From NCBI GenBank assembly GCA_008015595.1, contig SSFW01000067.1, forward strand, positions 1 through 51,143: 51,143 nucleotides of DNA, read 5' to 3'. The position numbers were made by a program, and so were the translations under genes. Positions 9,782 through 17,956 of the stretch are shown piece after piece; the stretch's first letter is position 1; the number at the start of each line of letters is the position of its first letter. The notes under the pieces were generated by a model, which ran no database searches, was not told where the DNA came from, and worked only from the letters and a program-made list of their open reading frames with translations. Origin of the DNA: Nitrosomonas sp. GTDB taxonomy: Bacteria > Pseudomonadota > Gammaproteobacteria > Burkholderiales > Nitrosomonadaceae.

Positions 9782-11329
9782 ATGAGAACCGATGAATCAT
9801 CGCATTTGTCTTCAGGTAAACGGATTGCTCTGTATCCAGGAGCATTTCGTCCGCCCCATGCAGCACATATGCATGCAGTTCAATATCTGGCGAATCATCC
9901 AGATATTGATGAAGTCGTAATTATCATTTCTGGGAGGTTCCGGCATATACCCGGCACTGATTTAGCGCTAGGTCCTGAGGTAGCAGAAGCGATCTGGCAG
10001 ATTTATCTTGAAGGGTTAACCAATGTGCGAGTCGTAATTGCTAGCCAGACTGCTGTCAATTATGCGCTCGATTATTTTGATAAGGTATTGCCAGATCAGA
10101 CCTTACTTTTTTGTATAGGAGAAGCGGACCTTCAATCTGGCGATTCGCGATTTTATCAAATCCATCAGCGAGCAAAGGAAACAGGTATTTCTGCATCGAT
10201 CATCATGGTACCCACGGGAGATTTGAAGATTCGTTCTACAGCCTTGCGTGCATCTCTAGTAGATGTTGAGAATGGGAGTCAGATATTCATGGATTGCCTA
10301 CCTAATCAATTGAATCTTGCTCAACAGATGCAAGTTTGGGCGATTTGCCAAAATGGCTGGAAAACTGTGATTGAAGTTACACGCGATCGTATACAGAAAG
10401 TATTATCCTATTCCATGCAAGTAAGGCTGGCTACTCAATTGCTTCCAGGAAAGAATCGACTGGATCCAGTATTCTTTACCCAAACAGAGCAAGGTGAACA
10501 TTGGGTTATTAAGTTTGCAGGCAGTTCGCTTGAGGTAGAAAACAATGCCCAAACTGATCGACCCAAATCGCGCAATAGATTGAGCGTGGAAAGGCTCGCG
10601 CTGAAATGGTTGAATCATCATTTTCGATCAGGCATCAAATTTCCAGAAACACTCTTTTGGATGAAGAAAGAAAAAATGTTGATAATGACTCGATTGGGGT
10701 TTACAGGTCATTCACTTGCACATCGATTGTCTGAAGGGTATTTTGATCGATGGGTGTTAAATCAGGTCAATGCGTTTCTTGCTGATAATTATCACGCAGA
10801 TTCTCCTGCTGAGGCATTTTGGGGAGACCAGTCTGACGATAAGTATCAATGGCAGCACATTCTGGAAGAGCACTTAAAAAGTGCCCGAAGTCATTTTTTT
10901 AATAATGATTTCGATCAGTATCTCAGACAGCTAAAGATTAAGAGCCTTGCAGCGACGCGTCATCAACTAGTGCATTTAGATCTTCAACCAAAGCATATCT
11001 TGTTGAACGATAGTGAGATTGCGATTGTTGATTGGGAATCGAGCAGTACATTCGGCGATCCTGCCTTTGATTTGGGGAAACTACTCGGTCATTTTTTGTT
11101 TTATGCAATTCAGGCACAACAGACAGAATCAATCGTGTGTCTGATAGAGGAAGTCGTGTTGACGTTTCAGTCACGCACAATCGGTACTTGCGATCATGAT
11201 TTTATTTCGAGAGTCTATGGCTTTATTGGGAGTACATTGCTTTCATTAGGCCAGAATATAAAAGAAAGCCAATTTAAACAGTTGACAGCGTGTGTTAGAA
11301 AAATCGAATTTACTTACTATTCAAATTAG
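9782..11329 (+). CDS. Cytidylyltransferase-like domain fused to APH-fold kinase
   Basis: A 515-residue two-domain protein. Residues about 14-170 look like a nucleotidyltransferase of the HxGH superfamily: ALYPGAFRPPHAAHMHAV near residue 18, in which HAAH takes the HxGH place, and KIRSTALRASL near 149, which resembles the ISSTxxR motif. Residues about 230-490 form an APH-type kinase with HLDLQPKHILL near 398 and IVDWESSSTFGDPAFDLG near 416. A kinase and an NTP-transferase in one chain suggest two successive steps: phosphorylate an alcohol, then activate it as a CDP- or ADP-conjugate, possibly for decorating the polymer made by this operon. That pathway is inferred. It lies 66 bases after the deacetylase gene, with a weak ribosome site, and ends the plus-strand block, converging with galU. 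Confidence 0.78.
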   Translation: MRTDESSHLSSGKRIALYPGAFRPPHAAHMHAVQYLANHPDIDEVVIIISGRFRHIPGTDLALGPEVAEAIWQIYLEGLTNVRVVIASQTAVNYALDYFDKVLPDQTLLFCIGEADLQSGDSRFYQIHQRAKETGISASIIMVPTGDLKIRSTALRASLVDVENGSQIFMDCLPNQLNLAQQMQVWAICQNGWKTVIEVTRDRIQKVLSYSMQVRLATQLLPGKNRLDPVFFTQTEQGEHWVIKFAGSSLEVENNAQTDRPKSRNRLSVERLALKWLNHHFRSGIKFPETLFWMKKEKMLIMTRLGFTGHSLAHRLSEGYFDRWVLNQVNAFLADNYHADSPAEAFWGDQSDDKYQWQHILEEHLKSARSHFFNNDFDQYLRQLKIKSLAATRHQLVHLDLQPKHILLNDSEIAIVDWESSSTFGDPAFDLGKLLGHFLFYAIQAQQTESIVCLIEEVVLTFQSRTIGTCDHDFISRVYGFIGSTLLSLGQNIKESQFKQLTACVRKIEFTYYSN

Positions 11330-11373
11330 AAAATCTCCAGAAGAGTTGTGCCGGTTTAAGTAAAAATTTCAAA

Positions 11374-12282
11374 TCATGCAGGGGTATAGTCTTCGTGGGT
11401 GGCCAAATTTAGAGCATGTTGGGTTGATAAATAATTTGACAACTCTTTACCCAATTCCGGGTGTTTGAGTGCAAGCGCAATGGTTGCTTTGAGGTAGCCT
11501 AATTTGCTTCCGCAGTCATGGCGGGTACCTGCAAATTGATAAGCGAGCACACTTTCTTCTAGACGCAAGGATGCAATTGCATCTGTTAGTTGAATTTCTC
11601 CTATGGCGCCAGGCGTTATCTTCTCCAAGTGCCTGAAGATCCTGGGGTTAAGTATATACCGCCCAACAATGCCCAGAGTTGAAGGCGCGTTATGGGGTTC
11701 GGGTTTCTCAATCATATTGGTAATTTTATGGAGATTTTTCGGACCCAAATCACATTCCACAATGCCATATTCATTAGTTTTATGTGGATCTACGTTTTGT
11801 ATTCCGAGAATTGAGTAAGGATTATTGGCATAAATTTCTACCATTTGTTGCATAACTGGTTTTTCTGCATCGATTAGATCATCAGCAAGTAGAACAGCAA
11901 ATGGTTCATTACAAATGATCGGGCGCGCACATAAGATGGCATGGCCCAGTCCTAACGCTTCCGCTTGTCGGATATAGATACAGCTAATATGTTTGGGCAA
12001 GATACTGCGCAATTCGGCTAGGGTTTCCTGTTTACCCCTTAACTCAAGTGCTGACTCAAGTTCATAGGCTTTATCAAAGTGATCTTCGATTGAACGCTTA
12101 TTTCGTCCTGTGATGAAGATCATTTCGGTAATTCCCGCAGATACAGCTTCTTCAACCGCATATTGAATTAATGGTTTATCGATAACCGGCATCATTTCCT
12201 TGGGACTCGCTTTAGTCGCTGGTAGAAAACGTGTGCCCATGCCTGCAACTGGAAAGACAGCTTTAGTTATTTTCTTGATCAT
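11374..12282 (-). CDS. galU: UTP-glucose-1-phosphate uridylyltransferase
   Basis: A 302-residue protein making UDP-glucose from UTP and glucose-1-phosphate. The nucleotide-binding start AVFPVAGMGTRFLPATKASPKEM (from residue 8) with its G-x-G-T-R-F-L-P loop, LADDLID near 131 with the Mg-binding Asp, and the EKPEP element near 191 are all typical of GalU, and the length is normal. It is the last gene of a minus-strand series after the epimerase and Ugd. It would supply UDP-glucose for the dehydrogenase, so the three genes form a UDP-glucose to UDP-uronate route. A GGAG-type site (AGGAGACCGTCATG when read on the minus strand) precedes the ATG at 12282. Confidence 0.95.
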   Translation of the reverse strand: MIKKITKAVFPVAGMGTRFLPATKASPKEMMPVIDKPLIQYAVEEAVSAGITEMIFITGRNKRSIEDHFDKAYELESALELRGKQETLAELRSILPKHISCIYIRQAEALGLGHAILCARPIICNEPFAVLLADDLIDAEKPVMQQMVEIYANNPYSILGIQNVDPHKTNEYGIVECDLGPKNLHKITNMIEKPEPHNAPSTLGIVGRYILNPRIFRHLEKITPGAIGEIQLTDAIASLRLEESVLAYQFAGTRHDCGSKLGYLKATIALALKHPELGKELSNYLSTQHALNLATHEDYTPA

Positions 12283-12348
12283 GACGGTCTCCTGCTTTGG
12301 GTGATTGAGATAAATGACTCATTTGATTTACTCGTTTGACTAGTCATT

Positions 12349-13368
12349 CTAGTTTTGATGGGTGTACCCATAATATTTCCTGAACCAATCGATGAATTGC
12401 TTAATTCCATCAGATAGCGAAGTTTTCGGCTCAAAACCGACTGCTTTTTTTAAATCTGCCACAGAAGCATAGGTAGCTTCAACGTCTCCTGGTTGCATGG
12501 GTAATAAATGCTTGATCGCTTTTTTACCGATCACTGTTTCGAGTTCTCCAATAAAATCATCTAATAGAATAGGTGTATGGCTACCGATGTTATATATCGC
12601 ATAAGGAGCGTCGCTACGAGCTGGGTTGGGATTGATTCGGGAATATAGCGGATCAGCTGTGGCTGGTTTCTTTAGGATGCGTATTACGCCCTCTACAATG
12701 TCGTCGATGTAAGTAAAATCGCGCTGCATTTTCCCATGATTGAATACATCAATAGGCTTCTCTTGAAAAATTGCATGAGCAAACAGACTTGGTGACATAT
12801 CTGGCCTACCCCATGGGCCATAAACAGTAAAGAATCGAAGTCCCGTAGTGGGAATTCCAAATAAATGACTATAGGTGTGAGCCATTAATTCATTCGATTG
12901 TTTAGTGGCAGCATACAGGCTAGCTGGATGATCAACATTATCGATGACGCTAAATGGCATTTTAGTGTTAGTACCATAAACACTGGAGCTGCTTGCATAC
13001 ACAAGATGACTGACTGGATGATGGCGACAACCTTCCAGGATATTCATGAATCCCATTATATTGCTGTTAATATAAGCATAGGGATTCTTGAGTGAATAAC
13101 GAACGCCAGCCTGGGCAGCGAGATTGATGACTAGCTGAAATTTTTCTTCATTAAAAATTTTCTCCACCGCGATTTTGTCTGCGATATCAAGCGCGATGAA
13201 ACGGAAATTTTTAAAAGTTTGTAGTTGTTTAAGGCGATCTTCCTTGAGCTTGATATCGTAGTAATCATTAAGATTATCAAGACCGATCACATCGAATTGA
13301 TCTTCTAAGAGTTTTTTGGTGACATGCATACCGATAAATCCAGCAGCACCCGTGACAAGTGTTTTCAT
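12349..13368 (-). CDS. UDP-glucuronate 4-epimerase-like NAD-dependent epimerase
   Basis: A 339-residue extended short-chain dehydrogenase. The NAD loop TGAAGFIGMHV is near residue 6, YASSSSVYG near 123 carries the catalytic Ser, and YAATKQSNE near 152 carries the Tyr-x3-Lys pair. The sequence DNLNDYYDIKLKEDRLKQL near residue 36 is characteristic of the CapI/WbpP-like UDP-glucuronate 4-epimerases, which convert UDP-glucuronate to UDP-galacturonate. Its place directly after UDP-glucose dehydrogenase supports that substrate. It is 11 bases downstream of ugd and 66 bases before galU on the minus strand. Activity on another UDP-sugar cannot be excluded. Confidence 0.88.
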   Translation of the reverse strand: MKTLVTGAAGFIGMHVTKKLLEDQFDVIGLDNLNDYYDIKLKEDRLKQLQTFKNFRFIALDIADKIAVEKIFNEEKFQLVINLAAQAGVRYSLKNPYAYINSNIMGFMNILEGCRHHPVSHLVYASSSSVYGTNTKMPFSVIDNVDHPASLYAATKQSNELMAHTYSHLFGIPTTGLRFFTVYGPWGRPDMSPSLFAHAIFQEKPIDVFNHGKMQRDFTYIDDIVEGVIRILKKPATADPLYSRINPNPARSDAPYAIYNIGSHTPILLDDFIGELETVIGKKAIKHLLPMQPGDVEATYASVADLKKAVGFEPKTSLSDGIKQFIDWFRKYYGYTHQN

Positions 13369-13379
13369 CGTTTTAAGGG

Positions 13380-14702
13380 CTAATTTCTACCGATCGAATA
13401 GTATTCTATTCCTTCAACACGGACCGCCTCTGGGTCGTACATATTTCTCCCATCGAAAATGATGGGTTGTTTGAGTTTGTTTTTGATCAATGAGAAATCT
13501 GGTGTGCGGAATGCTTTCCATTCTGTAACAATCGCGAGGGCATCGGCATTTTCTAGTGCCGAATACGGTGTATCGGCGAGTTGTAAACGTGGATTGTTAC
13601 CAAAAATTCGTTTAGCTTGCTCCATGGCAGCAGGATCATATGCAACCACAGTCGCGTTATGTGACCACAACCCTTCTATCAAAATACGACTTGGTGCTTC
13701 TCGCATATCATCTGTATCCGGTTTAAATGCGAGTCCCCAAATTGCAATTCTTTTACCATTTAGGTTGCCATTAAATTTTGTAACGATCTTTTCTAACAAA
13801 ACCTTTTTTTGACGGTTGTTGGTTAATTCAACTGCTCCAAGAATTTTCAATTCGTGATCTTGCTCTTTAGCGATATGTTGTAATGCTTGTACATCCTTGG
13901 GGAAGCAGGATCCACCATAACCACAACCCGCATAAAGAAAATGATGTCCAATGCGTGAATCAGAACCGATTCCATGACGAACATGCTCAATATCTGCACC
14001 TAATTTTTCTGCAAGTAATGCTAACTCGTTCATGAAGGATATGCGTGTCGCCAGCATTGCATTAGCAGCATACTTGGTTAATTCCGCGGATGCTGTATCC
14101 ATTAGAACTAGGCGATTATGATTATGATTAAAGGGTGCATACAGAATTTTCATCAGACCAATGGCCTTGCGATCATCTGCGCCAACCACAATGCGTTCTG
14201 GTTTCATAAAATCTTCTACCGCATTCCCTTCTTTTAAAAATTCGGGATTCGAAACAACACTGCAATCAATTACTTTTCCTTGGCGATAAAGCGTTTCCGT
14301 AATCACTGCTTGTACCTTTTTAGCGGTTCCTACAGGGACAGTGGATTTATCTATGATTAATTTATATTCTTGCATGTGTTCTGCAATAGCGCGTGCTACA
14401 GCCATGACATGCTGTAGATCAGCTGATCCATCTTCATCGGGCGGTGTCCCAACAGCGATAAATTGCGCTAAACCGTGTTGAGTGCTTTTTTTAATGTCGG
14501 TTGTGAAGGAAAGACGCCCATAAGCTTGATTTCTTTCTACCAGGCTTTCAAGTCCTGGCTCATAGATAGGTATTTTTCCTTCTTGAAGCAGGGCAATTTT
14601 TTTTTCATCGATATCAACACACATCACATCATTGCCCATCTCGGCTAGGCAAGCGCCTGTAACTAATCCAACATAGCCTGTACCGATCACGCTGATTTTC
14701 AT
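13380..14702 (-). CDS. ugd: UDP-glucose 6-dehydrogenase
   Basis: A 440-residue NAD-dependent enzyme that oxidises UDP-glucose twice to UDP-glucuronate. It has the NAD loop [17 protein letters not shown] at residue 7, the NPEFLKEG block near 153, the [15 protein letters not shown] helix with Lys/Asn near 213, and the catalytic cysteine in YGGSCFPKD near 260. The length is normal for the family. It sits between the AlgE-like barrel gene and the epimerase gene, all on the minus strand, and commits the pathway to acidic sugars. This is the strongest hint that the polymer made here contains uronic acids. Confidence 0.95.
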   Translation of the reverse strand: MKISVIGTGYVGLVTGACLAEMGNDVMCVDIDEKKIALLQEGKIPIYEPGLESLVERNQAYGRLSFTTDIKKSTQHGLAQFIAVGTPPDEDGSADLQHVMAVARAIAEHMQEYKLIIDKSTVPVGTAKKVQAVITETLYRQGKVIDCSVVSNPEFLKEGNAVEDFMKPERIVVGADDRKAIGLMKILYAPFNHNHNRLVLMDTASAELTKYAANAMLATRISFMNELALLAEKLGADIEHVRHGIGSDSRIGHHFLYAGCGYGGSCFPKDVQALQHIAKEQDHELKILGAVELTNNRQKKVLLEKIVTKFNGNLNGKRIAIWGLAFKPDTDDMREAPSRILIEGLWSHNATVVAYDPAAMEQAKRIFGNNPRLQLADTPYSALENADALAIVTEWKAFRTPDFSLIKNKLKQPIIFDGRNMYDPEAVRVEGIEYYSIGRN

Positions 14703-14766
14703 TTTCGTCCCTTATTGTTTGTGTTAATTACTTTGAATTACGAAGGTTGTTAAATATCGAAATACG

Positions 14767-16278
14767 CTAAAAAAAGAACTGCACATCCAAACGTGTGAAG
14801 AATGCTGATCCTCTCTGTTCGCCGTAGGCTGCTCCTGGTAAAAAGTAGCCAGTTCTGGAACGTAACCGAACATTGTTGATGCCACGATAGCCGAGAACCA
14901 AATCAAGTTCGTCACCGAGATGGGAATGAATACCATCCGGATTTCGACTGAATGTGATAGGCCCATCTCGAAGGTCTCGAGGTAATCTTGCAAAAGCATG
15001 GTCTTGAGCATAGCGGTGATAAACTAGTTCGATAGAAGAACGTTCGGTTGGGCGAATTCCCAGGGCAGCAGTCAAAATATGCATATTCCGAAGCTCGGGG
15101 TTATATAAAACTCCGTAGTAATCAAAGTTGACAACGCCACCAAATCTTCCGCTATTGGCCTGAAAGCCTGTCTGGCGGAAATTATGATCAGTATCATTTT
15201 CTGGATTGCTATCACCGGATCCGTACGCATAGCCAAAGGTGACATAAGGTTTGGCCTGAAATTTTCGAGCAATTGCAGTAACACCAAGATCGATTCCTAA
15301 TCCGCTGATCTTTTTTGAATCAGCGCTACCTGAAACGAAAGCAGCATCCAACCAGTATTGAATTCTGGGTTTTAATAAATGTGAAAGAAATTCTGATTCA
15401 CTGGATGCGAGCTTAAACTTTTCATCACCAATGAATCTTATGCCGCTCCACATTGGATTTTCATTTCTAAGCAACCCAGGTTCGATTCTGTCCTGATGCT
15501 TGTTACCTAAGATTAGATATCCGCTTATGAAAGATCTTTCTGTTAAGGCATAATCAAGATTGAAAAGAATATCCATCTGTTCTTTCTTGATTGTAATATT
15601 GTCAAAAACTTGTAATGAGTGGTTGGTAACTAAAACTGGTGTGGAGATAGCTGTAAATAAATCGAATGGTCCACTTTTAGCTGATAAACGTGCGGCATCC
15701 ATTCGATCAGTAAAATACCACCGCCGTAAATCAAAAAACTGTTGTCTACCTAAAGTTAGATCAATTGGGATGGTTTCCAAAATGGGCGCTGTCAGAAAAA
15801 ACTCACGTACTTGCAGTTCGAAGAAATTGCTTGGTTGAGTATCGTCTTGTAGTTTTATGCTATCCCGTAGACGAAATTCAGTGAATAAAGAATAGCCTTT
15901 TGGAAAATCAAAAATTGTATTGAGATCAACTAATGGTCTAAATCTAAATTGATCTACTGCATCATTTTCCCGAAATGAGAGGTTGTTTTCGAAAGAAAAA
16001 TCAAGCAGTGTGGCAGCGCCTGTGAAACTAATGTCTGTATTTCCGTATTGAAAGCGCCTTGTTGCTTTAGGTCGCAATCGTTCATCATCTCCTCCAAGCC
16101 CCATTGCTCTTGAATCAACATCGTCAATGACGGTGTTTTGTCTCCCCCGTCTGATTTGATCATTAGAGAAAGACTCACAACTCATTGACATAATAGTTAT
16201 ACATAGAATTTGACAAACCAAACATGTCGCAGATATGTGAAAACGGTCTATATATCTTCTTAATGTTTTGGTATTCAT
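14767..16278 (-). CDS. AlgE-like (alginate export family) outer-membrane barrel
   Basis: A 503-residue outer-membrane protein resembling the alginate-export porin family. After a hydrophobic N-terminal segment (about residues 14-33, a likely signal peptide with a Cys-rich h-region) comes an extended stretch, then many alternating beta-strand segments. The chain ends in an aromatic LDVQFFF, the C-terminal phenylalanine signature of barrels inserted by the BAM complex. It probably lets an acidic polysaccharide cross the outer membrane. It is the first gene of the minus-strand block (then ugd, epimerase, galU), and a strong promoter lies about 160 bases upstream. The specific substrate is inferred from the neighbours. 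Confidence 0.85.
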   Translation of the reverse strand: MNTKTLRRYIDRFHISATCLVCQILCITIMSMSCESFSNDQIRRGRQNTVIDDVDSRAMGLGGDDERLRPKATRRFQYGNTDISFTGAATLLDFSFENNLSFRENDAVDQFRFRPLVDLNTIFDFPKGYSLFTEFRLRDSIKLQDDTQPSNFFELQVREFFLTAPILETIPIDLTLGRQQFFDLRRWYFTDRMDAARLSAKSGPFDLFTAISTPVLVTNHSLQVFDNITIKKEQMDILFNLDYALTERSFISGYLILGNKHQDRIEPGLLRNENPMWSGIRFIGDEKFKLASSESEFLSHLLKPRIQYWLDAAFVSGSADSKKISGLGIDLGVTAIARKFQAKPYVTFGYAYGSGDSNPENDTDHNFRQTGFQANSGRFGGVVNFDYYGVLYNPELRNMHILTAALGIRPTERSSIELVYHRYAQDHAFARLPRDLRDGPITFSRNPDGIHSHLGDELDLVLGYRGINNVRLRSRTGYFLPGAAYGEQRGSAFFTRLDVQFFF

Positions 16279-16427
16279 GAGTTTGCATGGGCGATATTTT
16301 GTCCGGTCGTAAGAAGATTGATTTGTAAGGTCCTAGCAATTTAATTGAAATGGCTAAATATAGATTTCATACCGCATGTTTCTTTTTATTGAGTTTGAAA
16401 CTCATAAACGAGTGATTATTTCCCTCG

Positions 16428-16478
16428 ATCTAAATTTAATATACGTGGGTTATTTTCCCGTGTCAAATAAATTTAGAT
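16428..16478. repeat. 11-bp perfect inverted repeat bracketing a promoter
   Basis: ATCTAAATTTA at 16428-16438 and its exact reverse complement TAAATTTAGAT at 16468-16478 flank the minus-strand promoter. One arm overlaps the -10 edge, and the other abuts the -35. Two half-sites placed this way would suit a repressor or a DNA-bending regulator. Within the spacer ACGTGGG and CCCGTGT can also pair if G-U pairs are allowed, so a transcript across it could fold. Confidence 0.65.
16438..16466 (-). promoter_or_regulatory. Sigma-70-type promoter of the AlgE-like/ugd block
   Basis: Read on the minus strand, TTGACA (16466-16461) and TATATT (16443-16438) are separated by exactly 17 bases. The -35 is a perfect consensus match and the -10 matches at five of six. 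It fires toward the AlgE-like gene with a leader of roughly 150 bases. The promoter is bracketed by the inverted repeat at 16428-16478. Confidence 0.7.
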
Positions 16479-16965
16479 GAGTAACTGCAAATCAAATGAG
16501 AGAAAATTTGGAAGCGCTAAACTAAATAGAGTCAGGCGCGAGTAAGCCTGATTGTTGGTCGGTAGAAAAAATTGAATGTTATCGATAAATAAAAATATCC
16601 GATTCCTTAGGCGCTCTTTATGGCCCATGTCCAAGGAGTAAGATAGTGCTTGTTTACTTTTTCACTAGCCTTCGGTGTATATCAATGGTAATTACCTCAA
16701 CCTGAATAAAAGGAACAAAATAACTCTTGCTTCTTAATAACTTCCTGAGCTCCTCAGAAGCTGTTCACAGTTCTTTTTTTAACCAATAGCATCAAATAAT
16801 ATTTATTGTTGCAGTACGCTCGGTAATAGAAATAAGCGTTTACGATGCGCTTGTTGCGTATGACGCTTTGGGTAAGCTTGCACAAGTTTTATCTAGCGCT
16901 AATAAATAAAATAAAACTGAACATATAAGCCGGAGTAAATTTTTATTACATCAATAAAAAAATAG

Positions 16966-16994
16966 TTGACGTGTAAAATTTTCACACATATAAT
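16966..16994 (+). promoter_or_regulatory. Sigma-70-type promoter of the Asp/His-rich protein
   Basis: TTGACG at 16966-16971 and a perfect TATAAT at 16989-16994 are 17 bases apart, with A-rich DNA upstream that could act as an UP element. The predicted start leaves a leader of about 80 bases before the ATG at 17082. The spacer is itself a near-perfect palindrome (GTGTAAAATTTTCACAC, 16971-16987), and a second inverted repeat lies at 16992-17016 across the expected start site, so repression is likely. Confidence 0.78.
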
Positions 16995-17016
16995 TTTTCT
17001 CATGCGTGAAAAAATT
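16992..17016. repeat. Inverted repeat over the transcription start
   Basis: AATTTTTC at 16992-16999 and GAAAAAATT at 17008-17016 are complementary apart from one extra A, separated by 8 bases. It overlaps the -10 and the likely +1, so it could be an operator or a 5' hairpin of the transcript. Confidence 0.4.
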
Positions 17017-17081
17017 CCATGCATTTCGGTAGGTAATTTAATAATGCTTCATTTCTAATTAATTAACTTTAGGAGAAAAAC

Positions 17082-17879
17082 ATGAGCTCACGTGATGATG
17101 ACAATAGCAGCGGTCGTAGCAGTGATGATGGGATCAATCATGATATCAATGACGATCATGGTAGAGGACGTGGTAGTGATGATGGCGTTAACCATGATAT
17201 TAACGATGATCATGGCGGACGGCGCAATGATGACAGAAGCAGCGATGACAACTCTTCTGGGGGTGTCAATGTTTCTGGAAATCATAAAGCTTTCAAGTTT
17301 GAAATTGTAAATGGCCAAGTAACCGCAGTTTATGAAGTGAAAGACGGGGAATTAAAATCTAAATCACTGACGGATGGTGGAAGAAAGAGCTATACCGTCG
17401 ATGGTAATGATGTTATTCGTACTGAAATTAAACCATTTGGAACAGAGATTACCCGGTATTCAGACGATAATGGAGATGGAATCTATTTACGTACTTCTGA
17501 GCAATGGCAGGTTTCTTCTAATTCCAATGGAGTCACGCCTAAATTTACTGACATCATTCATTTTTCGCATACCAGCGGTGATGATCGCATTGCAGTGAGA
17601 AGTGGAGAAGATTGTCGCGGTGGGAATGGAGCGGATGATTTCGTTGTGCGTGAAGCAGCACATTTACATATCGGTGATTTTAGCTCACGTGAAGGTGATT
17701 TGCTTATTTTTGATACGGGATTAGGATTAACATCCAGAGATCAGTTAGCAAGTTATGTTACTGATACGCATCATGATGGTCAAAATTTCATCGTTAATTT
17801 TGGCTCAGATGTGTCCATTACCTTAGTAGGTGTTCAGGCTGACCAAGTTAGCTGGAATGATGTGAGTGTTTTAAGTTAA
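17082..17879 (+). CDS. Asp/His-rich protein with RTX-like C-terminus, probably secreted by type I route
   Basis: A 265-residue acidic protein. Residues 1-60 are nearly all Asp, Ser, Gly, His, Asn and Arg, built around an 18-residue repeat (SDDGINHDINDDHGRGRG and a near copy), likely disordered and metal-binding. Residues about 64-180 resemble a beta-rich domain (EIVNGQVTAVYEVKDGE). The end has GGNGADDFVV then IGDFSSREGDLLIFDTGLG, the glycine/Asp-rich then amphipathic pattern seen at the C-terminus of RTX-type proteins exported by type I systems. There is no signal peptide, as expected for that route. AGGAG at 17071-17075 supports the ATG. A strong promoter drives it. The function is unknown; calcium or copper binding is an inference. 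No type I transporter is nearby. Confidence 0.72.
   Translation: MSSRDDDNSSGRSSDDGINHDINDDHGRGRGSDDGVNHDINDDHGGRRNDDRSSDDNSSGGVNVSGNHKAFKFEIVNGQVTAVYEVKDGELKSKSLTDGGRKSYTVDGNDVIRTEIKPFGTEITRYSDDNGDGIYLRTSEQWQVSSNSNGVTPKFTDIIHFSHTSGDDRIAVRSGEDCRGGNGADDFVVREAAHLHIGDFSSREGDLLIFDTGLGLTSRDQLASYVTDTHHDGQNFIVNFGSDVSITLVGVQADQVSWNDVSVLS
17121..17228 (+). repeat. Two-copy 54-base tandem repeat
   Basis: Imperfect copies at 17121-17174 and 17175-17228 encode the 18-residue SDDG[IV]NHDINDDHG unit. Differences are mostly silent third-position changes plus a divergent Arg/Gly tail, suggesting an older duplication kept under protein-level selection. Confidence 0.75.
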
Positions 17880-17893
17880 ACATCGTAAATGGC

Positions 17894-17925
17894 GATTGTG
17901 AGGGGATAATAATTTCTTCACAATC
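17894..17925. repeat. Hairpin or operator with lacO-like half
   Basis: GATTGTGA at 17894-17901 and TCACAATC at 17918-17925 are exact reverse complements separated by 16 bases, in the 77-base gap between the Asp/His-rich gene and the copper/propeller gene. No T-run follows, so it is not a standard intrinsic terminator. The span 17894-17914 matches the E. coli lacO1 operator at 18 of 21 positions. Confidence 0.5.
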
Positions 17926-17956
17926 AGTAAATCAAAATAGTAAGGGGGGATTTTTG

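Larger units (their letters stand above)
16279..17081. other. 803-base gene-free divergent regulatory stretch
   Basis: No ORF with recognisable protein content lies here. Two consensus-like sigma-70 promoters point outward: minus strand at 16438-16466 and plus strand at 16966-16994. Between them the DNA is AT-rich with several small hairpins: TCAGGC/GCCTGA arms at 16532-16551, and a CTTCCTGAG/CTCAGAAG structure at 16741-16760 followed about 20 bases later by eight Ts (16773-16780). I recognise no RNA gene. The middle (about 16560-16940) may hold a small RNA or decayed gene remains, but nothing supports a specific call. Confidence 0.6.

Noticed and set aside
16532-16551. TCAGGC/GCCTGA hairpin in the large intergenic gap
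   Set aside because: 6-bp stem with no U-run or linked gene; too weak to call.
16741-16780. Hairpin followed at distance by eight Ts
   Set aside because: The T-run begins 12 bases after the stem and no plus-strand gene precedes it, so a terminator call is not supported.
17088-17318. Opposite-strand and shifted frames over the Asp/His-rich repeat, rich in Ile/Met/Thr
   Set aside because: They are frame shadows of the GAT-rich repeat: low-complexity, no ribosome site, and the Asp/His-rich frame has promoter, Shine-Dalgarno and a plausible protein.
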